A stretch of DNA of 12,342 nt from Dictyocoela muelleri (Eukaryota > Microsporidia): positions 1 through 12,342 of the forward strand of contig SDVU01000551.1 of the NCBI GenBank assembly GCA_016256075.1. Reading direction: 5' to 3'. Shown here one piece after another: positions 1 to 5,406 of the stretch (its first letter is position 1; each line of letters begins with the position of its first letter). The notes under the pieces are model-generated. The model ran no database searches. It was not told where the DNA came from and worked only from the letters and a program-made list of their open reading frames with translations. A program made the position numbers and the translations under genes.

Positions 1-974
1 AAAAAAATAATTACACAATACCAAACAACTATGATATTCCTACTGAGCTGCAAGTTACAAATGATAACAAAAAATTTCTTTTTTTCGATAGTGGAATTGG
101 GGATCCGAATAGAGTTTTAATATTTACTACACAATAAAATATCAATCATTTAGTAAACTCTCCCATCTTGATTTGTGGCGGTACTTTCAAGACACCCTCT
201 TATTCTTTTGAGCAGATGTTTACGATACAATGTAGGTTAAGAGAAATGTATTTGCCTACGATGTTTCGTTTTATAAAATATAAGAATGAAATGTCTTAAG
301 ATAAAATTTTCGAATAGATAAAGAGTTATCAAGAAGACATCTTAAATAATGAAAAATCAATTATTTTAGATTTTGAACTTGCTAGTTTCAAATCTATAAA
401 AAAAAGGTTTATACATTCAAACCTATACAGCTGCTGTTTTCATCTAGGGTAAATCATTTGGCGGAAGATTCAAAACTTGGGATTTCTTCTATTGTTATAA
501 ATAATGCCTCAATAAAACTCCAAGTGAAGATGATCCATGCTCTAAGTTTTGTATCTTTTGAGGATGTAGTATTCTATTCTTTGAGGCCTAAATATTATAT
601 TCAAGAGGAAAAATCTAAAGAATTTTTACAACTTTTTGAATGGTTTAATCAAGAATACATATATAATCAAAGTATAAACAAGTCTATTTGTTTTTGGAAT
701 GTCAAATTTAGAACAGAAAAAGGAGTACCTAGAACTACTAACTCTCTTGAGGGTATATAGACATATGAACACCTTATTTCACATCAAACAAAGTTCTGTA
801 ATACGTATACTCAATGAGTTAAAAAATGAACAGACATTAACTGAGAACAAAATATTTTGGTCATTATACAAATAACCAGTAAAAAAAATCGATACCGTTC
901 TAAATCTTCTTAAAAATTACGAGTTATATGAAACTGTGGAGTATTTGAAGTATATTTCCGTGAATTTTAATTAG
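1..974 (+). pseudogene. MULE-type (Mutator-like) transposase, decayed, 5' end outside the window
   Basis: This is the remnant of a DNA-transposon transposase of the Mutator-like (MULE) superfamily, which cuts and pastes its own element. Read mainly in the frame starting at base 3, it gives a typical N-terminal part (FFDSGIGDPNRVLIFTT). The first catalytic block follows as ICGGTFKTP near 171-194, where the family normally has DGTF, so the first Asp appears replaced by Gly (codon 177-179). Next come ILDFELASFKSI with the second Asp intact (369-371), the CCFHLG zinc-type C..H block near 435-449, and IWRKIQNLG. In another frame (458-757) the conserved VPRTTNSLEG carries the expected acidic residue. 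The first frame then resumes with RHMNTLFHIKQSS and ends at 974. In-frame stops lie at 135, 297, 315, 450 and 873, with at least two frame changes (near 480 and 755), so it is dead. Family assignment rests on motif order. No terminal repeat was found on its right side. Confidence 0.8.
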
Positions 975-1164
975 AAACTTGATTAAAATTATTTTTTTTA
1001 ACATATTTTTCAGGTGAAAAATGATCCAGCCTTATCGAAATGTCAATTTTTCTAACACTCCAAAAAATAAAGACAAGAACATGAATCAAGTCTGTTTTTT
1101 CCCCGGGGGACATCAGTCTATCTCCCGAAGGCTTATTAATAAAGAATGCATTAATACGTATCAC
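967..1164 (-). other. Unrecognised short ORF fragment
   Basis: An open frame of about 65 codons runs on the minus strand directly behind the MULE relic. It starts from a GTG rather than an ATG, and the same frame stays open a further dozen codons upstream. It includes stretches such as INKPSGDRLMSPGEKTD and IRLDHFSPEKYVKKN. It is less AT-rich than its surroundings and contains CCCCGGGG at 1101-1108. I do not recognise the product. It could be a fragment of a lost gene or of a mobile element, or chance. It does not look like a complete functional gene. Confidence 0.15.
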
Positions 1165-1165
1165 A

Positions 1166-1188
1166 AAAACTCGACTTAGACGAGTTTT
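1166..1188. repeat. Small perfect hairpin
   Basis: AAAACTCG (1166-1173) and CGAGTTTT (1181-1188) form a perfect 8-bp inverted repeat around the 7-base loop ACTTAGA. It lies about 20 bases before dispersed repeat copy A. It might be part of a transposon end or a transcript terminator, but nothing in the sequence decides this. Confidence 0.45.
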
Positions 1189-1207
1189 CGCGCTACCATA
1201 TTACATG

Positions 1208-1355
1208 CTGACAATATTCATAATTACCTACGAATAGTTTTGTCATCAACTATAGTCCTTGACCTTTCTTCTATGTTCAACGGCTAGCCCACGGTTCAAA
1301 CCAATGAGCCAAAACGTGAGATTTTCGTCACAAAATTGATTTTTTTAACAAATCA
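1208..1355 (+). repeat. Dispersed direct repeat, copy A
   Basis: The core at 1219-1281 (CATAATTACCTACGAATAGT to CTTCTATGTTCAAC) matches bases 3086-3148 at 60 of 63 positions in the same orientation. Weaker similarity extends on both sides, from a shared CTGACA (1208) to a shared TTTTTT-AAC-AATCA (ending 1355). Compared with copy B it lacks about 20 bases just left of the core. No coding potential is seen. It is probably part of an interspersed repeat family of unknown class. Confidence 0.7.
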
Positions 1356-1751
1356 AATTCAAAAGAAAAAATTCACGAGAATTAAAAAAATAAAAAATTT
1401 AATTAAACATTTAATTTTTTTTATTTTATTTAAAAATATTTAAAATTCGAATAAGAGTAAAATAAACGCAAACAATGGTAAAAGATAATAGAGATAAAAA
1501 TAAATTAAAAGATTTTAATGAAAAAAAAATAAAAAAATTTATCAATTAATCTTTATTACAATAATACTTGCAATTTTCATAATAATTTAATTACATATAT
1601 CCAATATAGTAAAAAATTAATGACTTAAAGAATTTCTTTTCATATTTTTTTACATCTTATTTCAATAAACTATTAAAATTTTTAAACATATCTTTGTTAT
1701 TTTAAAATCAAATTTCCATTGTCAACATAATAAATCCTTGCCAAATGTATA

Positions 1752-1759
1752 AATGGATG
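1752..1759. repeat. Left target-site duplication of the Merlin element
   Basis: AATGGATG lies flush against the left end of the element and matches AATGGACG at 2871-2878 in 7 of 8 positions. This fits the 8-9 bp duplications known for Merlin/IS1016-type elements. Confidence 0.65.
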
Positions 1760-1815
1760 AGTGCTATCGACGATAACGCACCACGTTTACATGTTGTGCG
1801 TTTTCGTCGGTAAAG
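1760..1815 (+). repeat. Merlin left terminal inverted repeat
   Basis: It begins AGTGCTATCGACG and pairs with the reverse complement of 2815-2870, which begins GGTGTTACCGAAG. The stretch TTTACATGTTGTGCGTTTTC is identical in both ends. It also folds on itself, since CGACGATAACGC opposes GCGTTTTCGTCG, as a degraded version of the perfect palindrome at the right end. Confidence 0.8.
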
Positions 1816-1887
1816 CAATTTTTTTTTCAAAATAGACACCCTCATGGTTGAAAATCATTTTATTATAATAATAAAATATTTCATTGC

Positions 1888-2709
1888 TTGGATGCCGCAG
1901 TAGAATATTTATTGTCGATTCACGCTGTACAAAAAAGCATCAACTGTCCGAAATGTGCTTCTCTCGTACCTTTAAAGAAACAGAGAAAGTCTGAAACCTT
2001 TATTTATATTTATCGCTGCAGTAAACGAAATTGTAGTTTCTCTCAAACTCTATTATCTAGAAACACTTTAAATTCTATGAAGATTGATATACTAGCAATT
2101 CTATTCACCGTATATATAGCTATCTTTAATATTTCTAATGATTTATTTAAAGGTTTATTTTCTTTCAACGAAAAAAAATTTTCAAGAATATAAAAGAAAT
2201 TAAATGAAATATATAAAAATATCATCAATGGTGAAGAAATGTTAGGGGGTGAGGGGGTTTACATTAAAGCTGATGAAACAGTTATTTCACGGAACGAAAT
2301 TATACGTAATACCTCTTCAGCCGATGACAATTTACCTCGAACAATCTGGTTATTAGGCATAATTGGAAGAAATGATATAAGGAAATTTAAATTAGAAATA
2401 TTACCGGACCGACGTGTTGATACATTTACTCAAGTTTTCCGTCGATATGTTCGGCCTGGAAGTATATTAATAACATATAGACATCCTTCATACGTGCAAA
2501 CAGCAATAAATCTATAATTAAGGCACATTAGTGTATCACATACACACGGTTTTGTTAATGAGGAAGGGGAATCTTCAAATAAAATTGAAAATCTGTGGAG
2601 TCACTTGAAAGACAGTATAAGACGAGAAGATGGTGTTTCTTATGATAATATTGATGATTTTTTAGCAAATTTTGCATTTAGAAAAAAAGTATATAATAAG
2701 TCAAAATAA
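1888..2709 (+). pseudogene. Merlin transposase, ISXO2-like DDE fold, inactivated
   Basis: One continuous frame from about 1888 to the stop at 2707-2709 covers some 270 codons, close to full length for this family. An N-terminal zinc ribbon is visible as NCPKCAS with a second Cys pair in YRCSKRNCSF. The DDE domain begins with VYIKADETVISR, whose Asp at 2272-2274 is the first catalytic residue. The block that should read I-x-T-D-x-x-x-x-Y reads ITYRHPSY, so the second catalytic Asp is replaced by Tyr (codon 2476-2478, TAT for GAT). The third block NKIENLWSHLK supplies both the Asn and the Glu seen in this family. Two TAA codons interrupt the frame (2191-2193 and 2515-2517), with recognisable sequence continuing on both sides. 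No ATG heads this frame. An ATG at 1844 in a neighbouring frame leads into it and was probably the original start before a shift near 1885. The product is certainly non-functional. Confidence 0.85.
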
Positions 2710-2814
2710 TGAAATTAAACTTGGAGTTTACACCAGATTACTACAACTATTATTCAGTAACATTTAAATAAATAAATTTTTATTTTATTAATGTTTATTT
2801 TTCATTACCCCCCC

Positions 2815-2870
2815 CTCTACCGAAGAAAACGCACAACATGTAAATGTTGTGCGTTTTCTTCGGTAACACC
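2815..2870 (-). repeat. Merlin right terminal inverted repeat containing a perfect 22-bp palindrome
   Basis: Bases 2818-2839 (TACCGAAGAAAACGCACAAC plus AT) are the exact reverse complement of 2844-2865, with the 4-base loop GTAA. The whole unit is also the terminal inverted repeat matching 1760-1815. A run of eight C residues (2808-2815) borders it inside the element. Confidence 0.85.
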
Positions 2871-2878
2871 AATGGACG
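2871..2878. repeat. Right target-site duplication of the Merlin element
   Basis: AATGGACG lies flush against the right end and differs from AATGGATG at 1752-1759 by one transition. Confidence 0.65.
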
Positions 2879-3055
2879 TGCAATTCTCGTGATAAAGTTT
2901 AATCAATGATTCTAATCTTGGTATTGTTTGTATATTTTTTATCCATACACCTCCAACTTTTCATGTAAGTAAAATCTTTTTATAGTATGCAAAATCTTTA
3001 AGTATCAGAAGTTTTTTTTCCTTTTCTTTTAATTATTTTAATCATTTCGTGATTT

Positions 3056-3216
3056 CTGACAGGGATGAAATTTGGGGCCAAAATCCATAATTACTTACGA
3101 ATAGTTTTGTCACCAACCATAGTCCTTGACCTTTCTTCTATGTTCAACTTATACGTCACTACCGAACTACCCATAAGTCAAGATGTATACACGATTTTTG
3201 TTTTTTCAACGAATCA
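3056..3216 (+). repeat. Dispersed direct repeat, copy B
   Basis: Bases 3086-3148 differ from copy A (1219-1281) by only three transitions. Weaker similarity reaches from CTGACA at 3056 to TTTTTTCAACGAATCA ending at 3216. Copy B has about 20 additional bases (around GGGATGAAATTTGGGGCC) between CTGACA and the core. The two copies lie in the same orientation on either side of the Merlin element, at unequal distances from it. Confidence 0.7.
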
Positions 3217-3418
3217 GCAGGATACCGGTAATTAAGGATTTTCATATTTTTTTCACTACTTTTGTCAAGATGCGTCTCCGCACTCATCCTATGCTTAGGA
3301 GAGACCCTTATGTTTTATTGCCACATTAGAGTAAGTCTTGATCAGTTATACCTTTTATCAACTATATATACTGCTATATTTCTATAGTAATTGACAACTT
3401 AAAGTCATTGTTTTATTA

Positions 3419-3423
3419 TTTAT
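3419..3423. repeat. Left 5-bp target duplication of the 775-bp element
   Basis: TTTAT directly precedes the terminal repeat and recurs exactly at 4199-4203 directly after it. In DNA this AT-rich a 5-base match is weak evidence alone. The well-defined ends make it credible. Confidence 0.45.
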
Positions 3424-3463
3424 TGTCACGGGACTATGGATGTCCAGGGTCTATGGGTGTCCA
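3424..3463 (+). repeat. Left terminal inverted repeat of the 775-bp element
   Basis: Pairs with 4159-4198 at 38 of 40 positions. It contains TATGGATGTCCA and TATGGGTGTCCA separated by GGGTC. Confidence 0.85.
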
Positions 3464-4158
3464 CTAAAAATTTCAAAAATAAAATTTATTTAAAATATTT
3501 TAAAATTTTAAAATATTTTTTTTTAAATTTTCAAATTAAAAATATTCTGGTCATTACATCGAGTGGGTATTTTTTATTAAATTTATAAATTCATATTAAT
3601 ATTAAATTTATAAATTCATAATAATATTAAATTAAAGAATGTTTAAAATGTAACAAACAAAGTTATAAGAATTTTAGGGTTGACAACGGATTATCACTAC
3701 CCTCAAAAATCGGGAAATCATAATTGGTCGAGAAGAATACAACATTTTTAATTAAATTTATATATAATAAAATGTTAAACTTTAAAATGTAATTATTTTT
3801 ATAAGGGCTCTGATATATAAAAATTTACAAAAAATCTAAAAAGCAGGATTTTTTTTAACACGAGCATAACAGAGCTATTAAAAATATATTTCTCTTTTAG
3901 AGTTTAACATTTGATTCAAAAAAATTATATAAAAATGTTCTGTTCTTCTCGAACCAATTGTATTTAACTGATTTTCGAGTTAGTGACCACCCTTTACGAA
4001 CCTAAAATTCTTATAATTTTGTTTTCCAAAATATTTAAAAATAAATTTAAATTTCTAAGTTACAATTTTTTATATTACAAATCATTTTATTAAACCGTAA
4101 TTTTTAAAATTAAAATTTACTGAATAAAAATTTTTATTTAATTTTTTTATTTATAAAC

Positions 4159-4198
4159 TGGACACCCATAGACCCTGGACATCCACAGTCCCTTGACA
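4159..4198 (-). repeat. Right terminal inverted repeat of the 775-bp element
   Basis: Reverse complement of the left end with two substitutions. Followed directly by the TTTAT duplication at 4199-4203. Confidence 0.85.
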
Positions 4199-4256
4199 TT
4201 TATTAAAGAGTGACACCAGTTGGATTTAAACTTTGATACTTAAATTCCATTTAAAA

Positions 4257-4264
4257 GTGTTAAC
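4257..4264. repeat. Left 8-bp target duplication of the hAT-like element
   Basis: GTGTTAAC directly precedes the left end and matches GTGTTAAG at 5133-5140 in 7 of 8 positions. Eight bases is the known hAT duplication length. Confidence 0.55.
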
Positions 4265-5132
4265 CGTGGGTGTCGAATATGCGGCTCGCCGAGGGTTTTT
4301 GTGCGACCCACGATTTTTTTTTAAACTGATATTTTTTATGATTACCTATAAACAGATATTTATAATACAATAAAATATACAACAAAATTTGGTTCATACC
4401 CGGCCACCAGCCTCCCTTAAAAAGAGTAAAGTCCCATTCCTTTGAGCATATCACGTGATCTTATTTAAAATAAGCACAAAATCACGAGATATTTTTAAAT
4501 ATGAAAGAATTATATCATATGAAGATTTTATGGAGGGTTTCTAAAAATTGTAGATCTGCGAAAATTTTTAGAAGCCCTCCATAAAATCTTCATATGATAT
4601 AATTCTTTCATATTTAAAAGGATCTCATGATTTTGAGCTTATTTTAAATAAGAATCACGTGATATGCTCAAAGGAATGGGTCTTTACTCTTTTTAAGGGA
4701 GGCTGGTGGCCGGGTAAGAACCCAGAATTTTTATAATGATTATTTTTTTTTTCTAAGGAAATTTATCTACTTTTTCAGGCACATATCGCTGTGAACATTT
4801 CTTTTCATGGTTGTAACTAAATAAAATCTTGTTTATATCAAAGTTCTCAGAAAAACTTTTGTCATCTATATTTAAGATTTCTTTCTCAAGGAAAATGTTT
4901 CCCGTCTTCGACTGACTTATAGAAAAAATAATATATAAAGGCTACAATATGAAACAAAAATCTATACCTTTTGTTAATAAATTTTTATTTTAGAAATCAA
5001 TAACTTTTATTTAGTAAAAAATTTAATGTTTTTAATTTTTATACAACTTTTGTCACATTTCTTTTTGTGCGGCCCGTGAGAAATTTTTTTAATAAACATG
5101 GCTCTTCATTCTATATGAGTTTGACACCTCTG
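4265..5132. mobile_element. Non-autonomous hAT-like element, 868 bp including a nested insertion
   Basis: The left end reads CGTGGGTGTCGAATATGCGG. The right end, on the minus strand, reads CAGAGGTGTCAAACTC and is followed within 45 bases by GGGCCGCAC. Both resemble hAT termini of the form CAGRGGTGTCAAACT...GGCC, although the two ends agree with each other at only about 9 of 14 outer positions. Imperfect 8-bp duplications flank it. TTTTTGTGCG-CCC occurs near both ends (about 4296 and 5061) in the same orientation. There is no transposase frame. Removing the nested 332-bp element and its duplication leaves roughly 530 bp, typical of a MITE. Confidence 0.5.
4391..4722. mobile_element. Foldback element of 332 bp nested in the hAT-like element
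   Basis: Two arms of about 160 bp (4391-4549 and 4563-4722) are inverted copies of each other with roughly eight differences, about 95% identity. They are separated by a 13-base loop containing AGATCT. The ends read GGTTCATACCCGGCCACCAG and, inverted, GGTTCTTACCCGGCCACCAG. Imperfect 8-bp duplications (CAAAATTT at 4383-4390, CAGAATTT at 4723-4730) flank it. No coding capacity is seen in it. The high arm identity suggests it is younger than the surrounding elements. Its superfamily is not clear, since 8-bp duplications fit hAT or Merlin. Confidence 0.8.
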
Positions 5133-5140
5133 GTGTTAAG
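5133..5140. repeat. Right 8-bp target duplication of the hAT-like element
   Basis: GTGTTAAG lies flush against the right end of the hAT-like element and differs only in the last base from GTGTTAAC at 4257-4264. Confidence 0.55.
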
Positions 5141-5383
5141 CATTGAGCTATCTAGCCCCTAATTGATTTTCCTATTTGAAAAGTATGAATCTATTGTAAG
5201 AAAGTTACAATTTGGCCATATTTAATTTAACTTCAAAATTATATAATTTTTTGTCTCCATTAGACATAAAAATTAATTAAAAATATACCAACGATCGGTT
5301 ATAAACATCATTTTTCTTAATATTTCTAATATTCAGATAATCTGATCAATTTAACAAACTCATCATTTATTTTAAAAAATACA

Positions 5384-5406
5384 TATTATATTGTTCATTT
5401 GTGCCC
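5384..5406 (+). promoter_or_regulatory. TATA-like tract and CCC initiator-type motif of the kinase gene
   Basis: TATTATATT at 5384-5392 lies 15-23 bases before the start codon. CCC at 5404-5406 touches the ATG, in a neighbourhood otherwise almost free of G and C. A CCC-like element just upstream of start codons, with very short leaders, has been described in Encephalitozoon and other microsporidia, and this fits it. The sequence from 5141 to 5383 shows no other recognisable signal. Confidence 0.5.

Larger units (their letters stand above)
975..1759. other. Intergenic stretch between the MULE relic and the Merlin element
   Basis: Apart from the short minus-strand ORF fragment, a small hairpin and dispersed repeat copy A, this stretch is mostly A/T homopolymer-rich sequence with no supportable gene. 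An ATG at 1475 opens 24 codons (MVKDNRDKNKLKDF...). A neighbouring frame then reads a hydrophobic run (LIFITIILAIFIII), so a relic of a very small membrane protein is conceivable but not supported well enough to annotate. Confidence 0.5.
1760..2870 (+). mobile_element. Merlin DNA transposon (ISXO2/IS1016-related), complete but inactive, 1111 bp
   Basis: The element is bounded by terminal inverted repeats of about 56 bp (1760-1815 and 2815-2870, about 47 of 56 positions alike) and by imperfect 8-bp target duplications. It contains one transposase gene on the plus strand, broken by in-frame stops. Merlin elements are cut-and-paste DNA transposons related to bacterial IS1016/IS1595 and are known in microsporidia. 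The divergence between ends (about 16%) and the dead transposase indicate an old copy. The termini are unusual because each terminal repeat is itself a palindrome. Confidence 0.85.
2879..3423. other. Intergenic stretch with no gene
   Basis: AT-rich DNA between the Merlin element and the next foldback element. It holds dispersed repeat copy B. It also holds a small stem at 3280-3302, where TCCTA and TAGGA surround TGCT, flanked by GTCTC and GAGAC. No open frame of convincing composition and no RNA gene was found. Confidence 0.5.
3424..4198. mobile_element. Non-autonomous foldback/MITE-like DNA element, 775 bp
   Basis: The ends are 40-bp inverted repeats (3424-3463 and 4159-4198) that differ at two positions and begin TGTCACGGGACT or TGTCAAGGGACT. 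Each end carries the motif TATGGRTGTCCA or its near-copy twice in tandem, probably a transposase-binding site. Inside, the two halves remain imperfectly complementary. TTATAAGAATTTTAGG (3663-3678) exactly opposes 4001-4016, and a TTGG-TCGAGAAGAA block (about 3725) opposes 3943-3958. An AAATGTTAAACT block near 3770 opposes one near 3900. The element would thus fold almost end to end around a centre near 3840. There is no transposase frame, so it would need one supplied elsewhere. The superfamily is not determined. Confidence 0.8.
4205..5162 (-). other. tRNA-like sequence (pseudo-tRNA or tRNA-derived SINE), split by a transposon
   Basis: On the minus strand, bases 5162 down to 5133 read GGGGCTAGATAGCTCAATGC and then TTAACAC. 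This contains a good internal promoter box A (TAGCTCAATG). If the hAT-like insertion and one target duplication are removed, the sequence runs on into 4256-4205. That part includes AGTTTAAATCC, a fair box B (about 9 of 11 against GGTTCRAATCC). The two boxes would then start about 42 bases apart, near the 44 of a normal tRNA. The acceptor-stem and D-stem pairing is poor, so this is not a functional tRNA even before the interruption. It could be a degenerate tRNA, a tRNA-derived SINE, or coincidence. Confidence 0.3.

Noticed and set aside
1281-1310. tRNA or SINE signal at CGGTTCAAACC (box B-like)
   Set aside because: No box A lies at the proper distance upstream, no cloverleaf pairing is seen, and the motif is absent from the sister repeat copy B.
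1475-1610. Tiny membrane-protein gene starting at ATG 1475
   Set aside because: The frame stops after 24 codons, the hydrophobic run is in another frame, and the composition is near random for this AT-rich DNA.
2043-2228. Minus-strand 61-codon frame in the Merlin element
   Set aside because: It is the antisense shadow of the transposase frame, which has clear zinc-ribbon and catalytic motifs on the plus strand.
1208-3216. Dispersed repeat copies as long terminal repeats of a retroelement around the Merlin copy
   Set aside because: No reverse transcriptase, integrase, primer-binding site or polypurine tract is seen between them, and the similarity lacks sharp ends.
3056-4216. A second hAT-like element from CAGGGATGAAATTTGG to GTGACACC
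   Set aside because: The 8 bases outside the two candidate ends do not match, and copy A of the dispersed repeat shows that the left end lies inside that repeat family.
4260-4454. Minus-strand 64-codon frame
   Set aside because: It spans the left end of the hAT-like element and part of the nested foldback arm, so it is a chance frame across two insertions.
4850-4890. Third copy of the dispersed repeat core (TTTTGTCATC...TTTCTT)
   Set aside because: Only about ten bases match well and the rest needs gaps. Such matches are expected by chance in this base composition.
5401-5406. GTG start two codons upstream of the ATG for the kinase gene
   Set aside because: GTG starts are not expected for a eukaryotic nuclear gene, and the ATG at 5407 has the CCC motif directly in front of it.
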